Of a stretch of DNA of 64,000 nucleotides, positions 11,141 to 21,790 are shown piece by piece. The notes under the pieces were generated by a model. That model ran no database searches, had not been told where the DNA came from, and saw only the letters and a list, made by a program, of their open reading frames with translations. The DNA comes from Uloborus plumipes (Eukaryota; Arthropoda; Arachnida; Araneae; Uloboridae): positions 1-64,000 of the forward strand of contig JAXGGA010001629.1 in NCBI GenBank assembly GCA_038373865.1, read 5' to 3'. Each line of letters opens with the position of its first letter. The first letter of the stretch is position 1. Made by a program: the position numbers and the translations under genes.

Positions 11141-11460
11141 TCTCCCGAAATCCTCAAATCAACGACTCCATCGACATCCTCCCAAATCGTCGGAATCTCC
11201 TCCCATCCTCGATATCTCTTCTCGGGGCCTTCTTCTGTTTGCGTACACTGCACGTGGCTTTGGAAACTTCCCAGTCGAGCTCCATTTTGTTTGAGTTACT
11301 TCACTTGTGCTTGAGGGGAGCCGACTCGTCCGCCATTTTGGTCCCCATACTATACGCGTCATAACGTCAGAGGAGTCCCGAAATTCTGGGATGAACGAAA
11401 TTCTCAATTTTTCCAAGTCGAACTTTTACTTTTGTGGAAGGATAAAATATGGTTATGCAC
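11141..11460. other. GC-richer unique-looking stretch with a YY1-like motif
   Basis: No gene is recognised. The stretch is CT-rich (CTCCCGAAATCCTC, CATCCTCCCAAATCG) and carries the motif GACTCGTCCGCCATTTTGG at 11323-11341, which recurs four more times in the window. It could be a regulatory or exon-proximal remnant; I see no supported frame. Confidence 0.35.
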
Positions 11461-11641
11461 CAGGTCCATCATTTCAAGGTTTCCCTGGGTGTGTGTGGGG
11501 GGGGGGGGAGGCGGCAAAGAGGGCAAACACAATGTAATTTCTTCAGAAAACAACAAAAACCACGCTCACTTATTTGTAAATACATTGATTTCTCGAAGTC
11601 AGGGACTCCCCCCCCCCCCGATCCCCTAAATGAGGGGCCTG
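11461..11641. mobile_element. hAT-type MITE, 181 bp, TSD TTATGCAC/GTATGCAC
   Basis: The ends are CAGGTCCATCATTTCAAGG and CCTAAATGAGGGGCCTG, inverted and related to the element at 18418-18590. Flanking octamers TTATGCAC (11453-11460) and GTATGCAC (11642-11649) differ at one base. Each end carries a long G or C run. Non-coding. Confidence 0.75.
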
Positions 11642-11649
11642 GTATGCAC

Positions 11650-13470
11650 ACCTGCGTTCATCTAACGAAAGAGGGCATTCGGGCACTTAAACATTGTCAA
11701 ATTGTAATTACGTCTGTATAGATGCCGAAGAGAAAAACAAAATTGCCCACATTTTTGGGAGGTCACGGTGACTTTCCGAGACCTCCCTATCAGGGTTCCC
11801 CTGGATAATTTCAGTATGACATAATAGTATGATGCACTGGATAACGTGGATACATGTTCAAAGCACACGCTGCAGAATACAGGTGTCTAAGCATTTGGTG
11901 TGTTGTTCGATTAATATTAGATATTTTTTTCTAGAAATGGAGAAGATTTAATGAATTCAGATTTAAAGCAAAAATAAGGTATGAAAACGGGGTTAACTGT
12001 AGAATTTTTTTTAATGAATTGTTATTTAATTTGCGAAATAAGATACCTTCTAAATTTAAATTGAGTAACGTTTTGCTTTACTTATCATCTAAGTTGAGTA
12101 AAACGTTGTAAGTATTCGATAAATAATTGCCTAAAAGTCAATTATTTTTACGAGTAGCAAGCAGATAGCGGATCGTATCGGGGGCCCAGGAGGCACGTTG
12201 TCCTTTCAAAGTGATAAAAATAATTTAACTATATCATTAACTATTTTTAAATTTATTTCTTCATAAGAAATAAAAATGTTAAACCATTTTTTTTTTTTTT
12301 TTAAAGCACGCGTACAAAACATATTTAAATAAAACCATTTTGGTTTGTTACGGGAGCAATATTGCAATCGGCGGTCAGTGTAAAAGAATAAATAAAATTA
12401 TAAGTTTCGAATTCAAGGGTATGTATTATCACGATTTTTACATTAATTCTTTAATAGAAAAAACAGATTGTGCTGTTTTAATGAATTCTTGTTTCAATAA
12501 TTATGACAATGCTTTTGAGTAATCCCGTGTGTTAATTTGCAATTTCAGTGAAATTACTCAAGGTTTATAATAGTTAATTGGCTTAAAATGTTAAAAAATA
12601 TATTTTTCCTACGCATTCGAGCTAAATTAGTATGTAATATTTCAAAGGGGGGGGGGGTATTTTACAATACAGTATTTTACAATACCCCTCCCGAAAACTA
12701 AATATGTCTGTGTTCACTCCTGAGCAAATAAATGACTTATTTCTAAAACTTGAAACTAGGCTGGATCTGAAGCTCTCTAGAAACTAAGATGTCAGCCAGC
12801 CAGGTTGGCCAGGCCGTCTAAAGGGGTTCCAACTTCACTTTTTCTTTTCTTAGCTTTCTCTCTCGTGTTTGTATTTCCCTCTCCCTTTTGTTCTCTTTCC
12901 CTTTCCGCCGCTAATGCCTCGGAAACTGAAAAATGTCTGAAAGGAATCGTAATTCGGAATTTTGCCTCGGAAATGAATTACGAGACCGTACACCGAATGT
13001 TTGGACAGAAAGAAGAAGAAAACTGCGTTAACCCGATGGAAATTCACTTATTTGAAGTTCAGTTTGTTTGTTGTGCCAGGAGTTGAATGTAAATAAGTAG
13101 TTTTTTCGGCCATGACCAGGAGGTTAGCTGCGATACGCGATAGATAATTTGTGTTCTCAAACTCGCTGCCGCAGTGCATGATGGATGACAATAGAAAGGA
13201 ACAAATAATAAAAGGAAGACACAGAAAGAAAGCAAAATTTATGCTGTGGTTTATTAACATACTCTGATGCTTTGGTTTTGTGACGATTTATGCTGTAAAA
13301 CAGTAAAAAATACAAAGATTTTTTTTTTTTTTAATTTCAAAAATAGTTGGTAACAAATAAAATTGATATTTTCTCGTGAATACAAAAACAAGAGAATAAA
13401 ACTGTCCGACCTTTATTTTTATTCAAGCAACCGTGATTTTAAAAATGTGTCCGAACATTGCATCGAAATG
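11650..13470. other. No gene recognised
   Basis: This is mostly AT-rich, with poly-T near 12285, poly-G near 12645 and poly-T near 13319. A frame at 12805-13086 has a hydrophobic start but its composition is that of a CT-rich low-complexity tract, and I do not support it. GGAGGTCACGGTGACTTTCC near 11759 resembles motifs at 20201 and 51690. Confidence 0.35.
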
Positions 13471-13518
13471 CACTGCTCGACATTGAAAATGCAACACCAA
13501 GAAGGAGTGGTCAGAAAT
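13471..13518 (+). repeat. Tc1 left terminal inverted repeat
   Basis: It begins CACTGCTCGACATTGAAAAT and ends near GTGGTCAGAAAT. It is inverted relative to 14841-14888 with near-perfect identity. Confidence 0.85.
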
Positions 13519-13615
13519 TGATGAAATTTGGTAAGAAGACAGAGACAGCATGGAATAATAAGTGATATTTATTTCAAAATAAATAAGCGAAATTTAGAGC
13601 GAGGACGGCGTCGGC

Positions 13616-14645
13616 TCAGTAAGAAGTAGGACCACCGCGGACAGCGATGCACGAAGAAACACGTCTAGGCATGGAGTCAATAAGCCTGCGGATGGTGTCC
13701 TGAGGGATGGCACTCCATTCCCTTTCAACCATTTGCCACAGTTCGTCCTCTGAACGAGGCAGTGGCAGGTTCTGCAAACGGCGTCCAATCACGTCCCACA
13801 CATGTTCAATTGGTGACAAGTCAGGAGAGTATGGTGGCCAGGAAAGCATCTGTACACCTAGTAGAGCATGTTGGCTGATTCGAGCACTGTGAGGCCGGGC
13901 GTTATCCTGTTGAAAATTGCATTGGCAGACCCTGAAGGTAGGGGATTGCCACCGGCCGCAGTACATTATCTACATATAGTTGGGCCGTCATAGTGCCCCG
14001 AATACGAACTAGAGGTAGTACGGAATTGTATGCAATAGCGCCCCAAACCATTATGCCACGTTGTCGCGCTGTGGGGCGTTCCACAGTTACTGCCGGATTC
14101 GATCTTTCTCCCCGTCGACGCCACACACGTATGCGATGACTATCGCTGGACAAACAGAAGCGGGATTTATCTGAGAACACTACAGTTTGCCATTCTGCCA
14201 TCCACGTCGCTCTGGTCCGGCACCATTCCAAACGTTGGAGTCTGTGCTGTGAGGTCAATGGCAGTCTTCTTAGCGGGCGCTGTGATTGCAGGCCACGTGC
14301 AACCAGTCGACGGGAAATGGTTCTGGTCGACACAGGAACATCCGGGGTACCTTGCACGTGCTGCAGAATCGACGTACAAGTGACTTGCGGGTCCGCCACA
14401 GCTTGTCGGTGAATCCGTCGATTCAAGCTGTCTGACGTCACTCTGGCTGCACCTGCACCCCTCAATGTGGCTACATTTCCTCTTTCCAACCATCTCCGAC
14501 ACAGCCGATGCACAGTGCTTGTATCCATGTGGGTATCAGCTGCAATTTGACGTATGGACCAACCTCCCCTTCTCAGTCCGATCACCATACTCCTTGTAAA
14601 GTCGTCTATATGCTGGAAGTGTCTTCGTTGAGGACGGCGTGGCAT
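13616..14645 (-). pseudogene. Tc1-like transposase, frameshifted
   Basis: Two overlapping minus-strand frames together make a full-length transposase of about 340 residues. The first (14645 down to 13902, 247 codons) starts with ATG and carries an N-terminal helix-turn-helix (about residues 20-55, IRQIAADTHMDTSTVHRLCR), a second DNA-binding part to about 115, then the first catalytic Asp in VVFSDKSRF (159) and GIMVWGAI (197-204). The second frame (13966 to 13616) continues with the second Asp in FQQDNARPH and the Glu in DLSPIEHVWD. The frame switch lies near 13915-13930, just before FQQDN, and probably reflects one or two single-base deletions. By my count 32 residues separate the second Asp and the Glu, fewer than the usual 34. 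Enzymatically dead as it stands. Confidence 0.9.
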
Positions 14646-14840
14646 TTCCTCCTATCACACGTATCCTTCGAGACAAAAACCAAATTTCTCCGATAATTAG
14701 TCTGGCAGAAAAACCAACATGAACATAGCCCACTTTTCAACTTCATTCTTTTATATCTTACTTCACGTGCGTCGGAGAGCTGTGCATTTCATATCATTTG
14801 CATAACTCAGTGACGTGCGTCTACGGTAAAATTTGCATGA

Positions 14841-14888
14841 ATTTCTGACCACTCCTTCTTGGTGTTGCATTTTCAATGTCGAGCAGTG
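14841..14888 (-). repeat. Tc1 right terminal inverted repeat
   Basis: Mirror of 13471-13518. It is followed directly by TA at 14889-14890, the expected target dinucleotide. Confidence 0.85.
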
Positions 14889-14914
14889 TATTTTCCTCCT
14901 TCTGTTTTGGAAAA

Positions 14915-15190
14915 AAAATAGCTGAATAAGAAATTGAATCGAAAAATTTTGGCATTCAGCTAGGTAGGTTAATTTTAAATGTAAAAATTTCATAAATTAT
15001 CATTAAATTCATATCAGTTAATATTTTCTTCAAGTTTCATAGCTTTCAACGAGTGAATGCGGAAATAATATTTTGACATCATTTGATTCTTATGAATAAA
15101 CTGTGTCCCTAAAAGGAAACTGTATAAAAAACTGTCTAAAAAATGTAGCTGGATAACAAATTGAACAGAATTGCAGCTAAGAGCAAAGTC
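14915..15190. repeat. Old tandem array, right remnant
   Basis: GCTGAATAAGAAATTGAATC, then CATTCAGCTAGG, ATATTTTCTTCAAG, CAACGAGTGAATGCGG, TTTTGACATCATTTGATTC and CTTATGAATAAACTG. These blocks match units at 9460-9640 and 10968-11100. Confidence 0.5.
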
Positions 15191-16158
15191 GCGTTCTGAT
15201 ACATTTCTTTCAATGAAAATAAAAACAGCATATTCAGAAACTTTTAATTTGTAATTGATAACTCTAAGAAAGCTTGTTGTTTGTTAATTTGATGAACAAT
15301 CTTCTAGTAATTAAACAATTAAATAAAATAAACAATTAAAAGGTGCAAAATCTCGGCCAGATCTTAGTCTTCAAATTACTGTCGGCCGCGCTTAAAGGAA
15401 TACTGTCGGTTCCGAGATAACATTGCGTAAACGACACGGGAAATGTTCTGTTCTGAGATATTTTATTCGTATCAACGGGGTACCCATCGGTACCCATCGA
15501 GATTATTCGTTTAGCCGTTACCCGATTAAACGGGAACGACAGTATGTCTGTCTATCTCACATACGACGATTAGATTAACAAATACCCGACGATTGGATTC
15601 TCTGAAATATTTTAACTATTTTTGTTCAATGCAGAACAATAGAGACAGCTAAATCTAATTTATGCACTTAATTTACACTCCTGTCATAGCTACATTGAAT
15701 TTGCTGAGCTTATACGTTGAGAGTACATAACATAATATTGAGTACAGAAAACAGAAAATACTTGGAAGCATTAAAAATGAGAAAGAAAGATGCGAAATAA
15801 TTTATTTTAAAATTATGCACTGATGGCAAAAAAAGTCAAGTAGATCACACGAGGCAAAATTCAAGTTTAATGTAATGCATTTTAATTAAAATGTCGACAT
15901 AAATAACGTTAAAGTGTATTTCTTCCACATCATATTTCTCCTTCCTCTTATTTATTCAAATATAAATTTCAAATGGACAAGCGAGGGTTTTTTTCTAGAG
16001 CGTTATATCACTTCAAAAATAAAATATTGCGCAGAAATATTGATTTAATTTGAAAGAGAATTTAGCCAATTATTTATTTCCGCCAAATGTAAAAAGAAAC
16101 ATTTTTTTATTATCTTATTTACTTGTCTCTAATTCTTCCCTTTATTCTGCTCCTTTTC
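15191..16158. other. No gene recognised (one MITE inside)
   Basis: AT-rich sequence with no supported frame, apart from the MITE at 15379-15542. Confidence 0.4.
15379..15542. mobile_element. TA-target MITE, CTGTCG-ended, copy A
   Basis: It begins CTGTCGGCCGCGCTTAAA after TA (15377-15378) and ends GATTAAACGGGAACGACAG before TA (15543-15544). An internal second copy of the end (ACTGTCGGTTCCGAGATA) lies at about 15402. The same element is present in the opposite orientation at 30084-30252. Length and TA target suggest a Tc1/mariner-related MITE. Confidence 0.65.
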
Positions 16159-18176
16159 AGCTTACTTTCCCGTTAAAAATAAAAGAAAGACGAAAAAAGT
16201 ATTAAAATTGGCTTAATGCATCTAAAAAATATCGCCAAGTCCAAAAAATATCGCCAAGTTAAAACAAATATCGCCAAGTCCAAAAATATCGCCAAGTTAA
16301 AAAAATAAAAAGGTAAAATGAATATCGAAAAATTAAAAATTTGAAAGTAGGGTATTGAGATGGGGAATTTGTGTGTCGGTCTGTCGGTCGGTCTGTCTGT
16401 CTGTCTGTCCCCCCCTAATAACTTTTGAATGAATATTCCGATTTGGACAAACTTTTTTTTGTTGGAAAGATCTCGGCGAGTACAGCTCATTCCCATATTT
16501 GATTTTTCGATTTGAACAATTTTTGGTTCAACTTTGAGCCGTTCAAACAACCTGTCCCGCGATGCTAACTTTTTAGTTAACAGTCCGATTTGAACAAACA
16601 TTTTTTTGTTCGAAAGATCTTTTCAAGGATACTTCATTCCTGTATCTACATTTTCGATTTGAACAATTTTTCGTTCAACATTGAACCGTTCAAGCAACCT
16701 TTCCCCCCTAATAACTTTTGAATGAACATTCCGATTTGAACAAACTTTTTTTTGTTGGATAGATCTCGGCGATTACAACTCATTCCCATATTTGATTTTT
16801 CGATTTGAACAATTTTGGTTCAACATTGAACCGTTCAAGCAACCTCCCCCCCCCCTAATAACTTTTGAATGAACATTCCGATTTGAACAAACTTTTTTTT
16901 GTTGGAAAGATTTCGGCGAGTACAACTCATTACCATATTTGATTTTTCGATTTGAACAATTTTTGGTTCAACTTTGAACCGTTCAAACAACCTGTCCCGC
17001 GATGCTAACTTTTGAGTGAACAGTCCGATTTCAACAAACTTTTTTTTGTTCAAAAGATCTTATCAAGGATACTTCATTCCCGTATTTACATTTCCGATTT
17101 GAACAATTTTTCGTTCAACATTGAACCGCTCAAGCAAGCTGTCACCCCTAATAATTTTTGAGTGAACAGTCCGATTTAAATAAACTTTTTTTTTGTTCGA
17201 AGGATCTCAGCAAGGATACTTCATTACAGTATTTAAATTTTCAATTTGAACATTTTTTCGTTCAACATTGAACCGTTCAAGCAACCTTTCCCCACCTAAT
17301 AACTTCTGAGTGAACCATCCGAATGGAATAAACTTTTTTTTGTTTGAAAGATCTCGGAGAGGTTCATTCCCTTATTTCGCTTTTTGGTTTGAACCATTTT
17401 TCGTTCAGTACTGAACCGTTCAGAAAAAAATTTAACATTAGCGCCTACGGGGAATTTAAGTTGAATGTTGATCCTGGAACTTAAAGTCAGATTTCCTTCA
17501 AACTAACTTTGTAAAAAAATGGTTTTGATAAATAATGTTTGTAAAGTACTTTTCTGAATAATCTTCTGTGAGGACTCTGATTCCGACTCCGACTCCACAA
17601 ACATGGCGGAAATGCAGACTCAGAAAAAAATGACTGACTGTGCAGACGATTTTTTGTTTATTTATTCATTTGTGTTATTTTATTTATTACTATTTTTTTT
17701 TTGGCAGACGATTTTTTTTTGTAACAAAAGTGTTTCATTCACGAGGGCATTTTATTCTTTATTTATATTTAACAACTGGCAACGGTTTAAAAGTGAAAAT
17801 CGAGACATTTTATCGACGGACGAGTTTTTTTTCCTTTCTTTGATAAAATGTGTTTTGATGTACTTTGTACTTTTAATTTTTTTTTTTTTTTTTTTGAAAA
17901 CAATTGAGGAATTTTTCTACGGAAGAACTGTAACAGTTACATTCTTTAAAAGGTGCGACAAAACTTCATTTATTCATTTATTTACTTTTTATGTCTCTAT
18001 TTCATCTGATGAGAGGGGTATATTTTGCTTTTAGAAATCAGCTTTAAGTGCTAAAAAGGTATGTTTGACATAATGTTTAGTCTCAGATGATCAAGAGAAT
18101 AATGATCAGATGCTAGAATGCTGATGTCGATGTACGGGAAAGTAGGCTCGTTTAGTTCTTGACAGAACTTCTTGTT
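16159..18176. repeat. 2-kb dispersed repeat, copy A
   Basis: Collinear and almost identical with 48489-50505. In order it contains short ATCGCCAAGT units (16230-16300), a (GTCTGTCG)n microsatellite (16375-16408), about seven tandem ~147-bp units (16409-17430), a TTCCGACTCCGACTCC motif (17581-17596), and AT-rich sequence to the end. The frames across it are repeat translations with no family resemblance. The ends are AGCYTACTTTCCC on the left and GACAGAACTTCTTGTT on the right. I do not recognise the superfamily. Confidence 0.8.
16409..17430 (-). repeat. ~147-bp tandem repeat, seven units
   Basis: Each unit contains CCTAATAACTTTTGAATGAA, TCCGATTTGAACAAACTTTT, a GATCTCGGCGA-type block, a TTCATTCCCGTATTTA-like block, TTTCGATTTGAACAATTTT and CATTGAACCGTTCAAGCAAC. 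Unit starts fall near 16414, 16562, 16708, 16855, 17004, 17148 and 17296, a spacing of 144-149 bp. Because 147 is divisible by three, minus-strand frames read through unit boundaries and give a repeating ~49-residue peptide, but stops and frame breaks are frequent. Confidence 0.8.
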
Positions 18177-18417
18177 CTTTTTCGAAGTTCGATGCAGGAT
18201 GCCTCTCACAGGAATGCAAGGACAAGAAGAGCAAATATAGTTGATTTTACTCTCAGGATAAAATTTATGATGATTAGAACACAAAACATAACGTTATCCT
18301 CATTTTAATCACACAATTTCAATGTTTCACGGGGTTATATGAATTGATCAATTTCGGCAGTCATATGAACAGAAATTGATTATTGTAAAAGCAAGACAAA
18401 ATGACCATACTATTCTT

Positions 18418-18590
18418 CAGGCCCGTCATTTAGGGGGGTCAGGAGGGGTCAATTCCCTCCCCCCATGACTTTGAGAAATCAATGTATTTACCTATAAGTG
18501 TGCGTGGCTTTTGATGTTTTCCGATGAAATTGCATCGAGTTTGGACCCTTTGCCCCCCCCCCCCTGGAAAAACTTGAAATGACGTCCCTG
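18418..18590. mobile_element. hAT-type MITE, 173 bp, exact TSD CTATTCTT
   Basis: It starts CAGGCCCGTCATTTAGGG and ends AACTTGAAATGACGTCCCTG. Exact 8-bp direct repeats CTATTCTT flank it at 18410-18417 and 18591-18598. It is the same family as 11461-11641 (CAGG-CC-TCATTT ends and internal G/C runs). Non-coding. Confidence 0.85.
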
Positions 18591-18959
18591 CTATTCTTTA
18601 TGAGATGTTTTCAGCAATAAAGAAATGTTCTTAACCCTTTAACAGTCAAGTTATTTTAATGTTTAATTATTTTATTGCAAAAATCAAATGCTTAGTACAA
18701 AATAAAATATACTAAGTAGTTAAAAATTGATATTTTGAAGCACATGGGTAAAATATTCAAAGTTTTGTAGCCACTGCATATTTGCTTGAGGCGGCTGCCA
18801 CTCAACATGGCAGTTGTAAAGTTCGCTTCTAGTGGAGCATTATTTTCTAAAAATGAAAAAAAGTTAATTATTTCTAAAAAATAAATAAATGAGAAAAAAA
18901 TAAAATAAAAGTGAATACCTTTCAGTAATTCAGTCTTGTGTGGTATAACTGGAAACACT

Positions 18960-19150
18960 TTTCCTAAGCACAAACCCGAGAAACAGTCGGGTTTTGACAA
19001 AGAGATGAAGCCGAAATAAACGTCTCCCGATATATATTCGGGTATAACAATACGATGCACTCAAAAAAAAGAAAAAAGAAAAAACCTGAGTAATACTCGG
19101 GCGTGACATTTTCGATCACCAGTGCTGTGCCCGAGATTATCTCGGGCATG
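18960..19150. repeat. Cluster of short CCCGA/TCGGG hairpins
   Basis: Four or five imperfect palindromes with CCCGA and TCGGG arms occur near 18977-18993, 19025-19041, 19087-19100 and 19130-19146. Spacing is 45-60 bp. Confidence 0.4.
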
Positions 19151-19639
19151 AAAGTTAAAAGGTTAAGGCGTCAAGTAAAAGGTAAGGGATGGTGGAAAAA
19201 ACTAATAAATTAATAAAAATGCAGAAATGATATTCTTCTCCAGAATGTAAATTTTTTTCTCTATGATAGTTTACATTTGAAACAGCATATCATGAAGAAA
19301 ACGTATTTGCGAATGGATTTAGCGTACAAATAAGTGGATTACAAGAGCTGTTTCGGTTCTATTACGCTCTTCTCAGCAGTGTTAATTGGACATATACGTC
19401 TCAAAAGCATAAACGAGGTTTTGGCTGACCGGTTCTGATCGGTCTTCATTACTGATATTCATATTAAATAAACGACATCTAGGGCCCTTTTTTTCAATAT
19501 TTTATTTACAACTACCACCTTTGTAAAAATGAATATTATGTACATTTATTTTATTTCTGTATGTATATTTATTTTATTTCTTTCACACTTATTTTTCATG
19601 AATTTTTTTATGTTCTATATTAAAAAAAAAAATACATCG

Positions 19640-21790
19640 GAATTAAATTTAACCATCAGCTCGAAAAATGCACGCTGCATTTAATGGTCAAACCTTTTTC
19701 TAGTACAGGGAAAATGTTTGCTTCTTAAACTTAAAAGTAAACAAACAAACAGAAATAACTCTCCAAAAATGATCATCAGAAAAAAATCCAGAGATAACGA
19801 AACACGGTTTATGCAAAGTTTTCGGTGACTTTTGACTCAACTCCTCTGCAGGGTTGCGGAGTCGGAGTCGGAGTCAAAGAGTCGGAGTGATTTTGGACCA
19901 AAGGAGTCGGAGTCGCTGAAAAACATGTCGACTCCGACTCCGACCACCTCCGATTTGGATGAAATTTTATGGAGGGGAAAACATATCTTTGAAACAAACA
20001 GATACAAATTTTCAGCGTCCAATATCCAAATCCTAAGCATCTAGGATCATTAAAAAGGGCTTCAAATGACGGGTCTTTGCAGCAAAAATGCAATGTGTTA
20101 AAATAAAGTCTGGCCATTTAACAAGAAAAGGATTAGTTTTGTACGGAGTCAAATGACAACAGCGGCACTTGTCTATTGCTCTGGAGAAAATGAACTTTTT
20201 GGGAGGTCACAGTGACCTCCGAGAATTGAGATAAATGTGGTGAAATTACCTGCGAGAGTTCTTGAGAAAATTGAACTTTTTGAGAGGTCACAATGACCTC
20301 TCATGACCTCCGACTGGGATACCCCAGCTTGCTATCCCCCCCCCCCTAAAGTGAGTCCTGGCTACGACCATGACTAAAAATGAAACTTTTTAAAATGGAC
20401 TTATTATTTCAACCTTTGTTTAGGGTTTTTCCCTCTTCATATTTGGGTAAAAAAATTCTCAAAAAAGAGCAGGAGTCGGGAGTCGGAGTCGAAAGTTTTA
20501 AAATCCCGGAGTCGGAGTCGACCATTTTTCCTCCGACTCCGCAGCCCTGCTCCTCTGTATCTCATCCTAAAAAATGAATTATTCGTTGCGGCACGGAGTG
20601 AAAAAGCGTCACTTGACGACAATAAGAGACATGACACAAATCAAATCTGGTGAGAAAATCAGAGGTTGATTACCCTACGCCATCTCTTCTTCTAAAACCT
20701 TCTTCTAAATCAACAAAAGCTACAAAAACACTCTTCTCAAGCCGCAATGAATAATTTTACGATCCGAACCACATATAAGTCTGTTCTCTATTACTTCTAA
20801 TGATTACCTTTGGAAAAAAAAAAATTCTGATTAAAAAAAAAAAGCTTGTTACGGAATTGAATTTTCCATTACCTTTCAAAAACGAAAGCTGCATTGAGTG
20901 AAGCAATTATCTTGCATAGTGAAATCGTGCACTTCTTAAACTTAAATGTAAGAAGAAAAAAAAAAAAAAAAACTTTCGAAAAATGCTTATCAGAAAGAAA
21001 AAATCCAGAAATTACGAACCACAGTTTATGCTAAGTTCACGGTGACTTCCGATTCTACTACTCCCATATCTTGCCCCAAAAAATGAATTGCTCCTTTGTG
21101 GCACGAAGTGAAAAAGCGTCACTTGACGACAAGAGACGTGACACGAATCAAATCTGGTGAGAACATCAGAGCTTGATTAATCTGCACCATCTCTTCTTCT
21201 AAAACCCCGGAAATCAACAGGAGCTACAGAAACTCTTCTCAAGACGCAATGAATATTTTTATAATCAGAATCACATAAGTATATTTTCTATTATTTCTAA
21301 TGATTGCCTTCGAAAATAAAAATATGTTCTGCATCAAAAACAAAAAAAAGCTTGTTACGGAATTAAATTTTCCATTACCTTTCAAAAACGAAAGCTGTAC
21401 TGAAGAGTTAAGCAATTTTCTCACATCTTACATAGCAATTTTGTGCACTTTTTAAACTTAAATGTAAAAAAGCAAAAAAAAAAGAAAAAACTTTAAAAAA
21501 ATGCTTATTAGAAAAAAAAATCCAGAAATTACGAAACACAGTTTATGCAAAGTTTTACGGTGACTTCTGATTCTACTACTCCATATCTTACACCAAAAAA
21601 TGAATTGCTCCTTTGTGGCACGAAGTGAAAAAGCGACACTCGACGACAACAAGAGACGTGACACAAATCAAATCTGGTGAGAACATCAGAGGTTGATTAC
21701 CCTGCGCCATCGCTTCTTCCAAAAAACCCCAGAAATCAACAGAAACTACAAAAACACTCTCCTCAAGACGCAATGAATAATTTTACGATC
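19640..21790. repeat. ~510-bp tandem array, about four units
   Basis: The block AAAAAATGAATT followed by CGGAGTGAAAAAGCGTCACT-like sequence occurs near 20568, 21079 and 21596. TTCCATTACCTTTCAAAAACG recurs near 20863 and 21369. The first unit (19640-20565) is split by the hAT element at 19849-20549. Units are diverged by substitutions and A-run length. Chance frames on the minus strand recur from unit to unit but change frame, so I do not call a gene. Confidence 0.75.
19849..20549. mobile_element. hAT-type MITE with GAGTCGG ends, 701 bp, exact TSD CTCCTCTG
   Basis: It begins CAGGGTTGCGGAGTCGGAGT and ends CTCCGACTCCGCAGCCCTG, inverted with CAGGG...CCCTG termini. The octamer CTCCTCTG flanks it at 19841-19848 and 20550-20557. 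The subterminal GAGTCGGAGTC repeats occur several times at each end. Two GGAGGTCACAGTGACCTCC-like palindromes lie inside (20200-20320). No transposase frame, so it would depend on a hAT transposase in trans. Confidence 0.85.

Larger units (their letters stand above)
13471..14888 (-). mobile_element. Tc1-like transposon (1418 bp), inactive
   Basis: Terminal inverted repeats of about 48 bp begin CACTGCTCGACATTGAAAAT on the left and end TTTCAATGTCGAGCAGTG on the right. The right flank is TA, the Tc1/mariner target; the left flank is TG, probably a mutated TA. It encodes one transposase on the minus strand, broken by a frameshift. Total length and one-gene layout match Tc1-like elements (about 1.3-1.7 kb). 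It lies close to the right-hand remnant of the old tandem array. Confidence 0.9.
18177..19640. other. No gene recognised (one hAT MITE inside)
   Basis: AT-rich. Between 18960 and 19150 a short motif of the type CCCGA...TCGGG recurs four or five times (GAGAAACAGTCGGG, CCCGATATATATTCGGG, GAGTAATACTCGGG, CCCGAGATTATCTCGGG), each a small hairpin. Otherwise nothing supported. Confidence 0.4.

Noticed and set aside
11159..11416. Several overlapping frames on both strands in the GC-richer patch
   Set aside because: Many frames are open simultaneously simply because stops are rare in this composition; none shows a motif.
12805..13086. 93-codon plus-strand frame with a hydrophobic, signal-peptide-like start
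   Set aside because: The hydrophobic stretch comes from a CT-rich low-complexity tract. There is no family resemblance and no support downstream.
16173..16601. 142-codon minus-strand frame over the 147-bp repeats
   Set aside because: It is a translation of tandem repeat plus microsatellite (QTDRPTDRPT); the frame is not maintained through the array.
17603..18034. 143-codon frame (and its twin near 49976) rich in Phe
   Set aside because: It lies inside the 2-kb repeat, is made of T-runs, and changes frame between the two near-identical copies.
16159..18176. 2-kb repeat as a Helitron (CTRR-like ends on the minus strand)
   Set aside because: CTAA/CTGA can be read at one end, but the other end lacks TC and there is no terminal hairpin.
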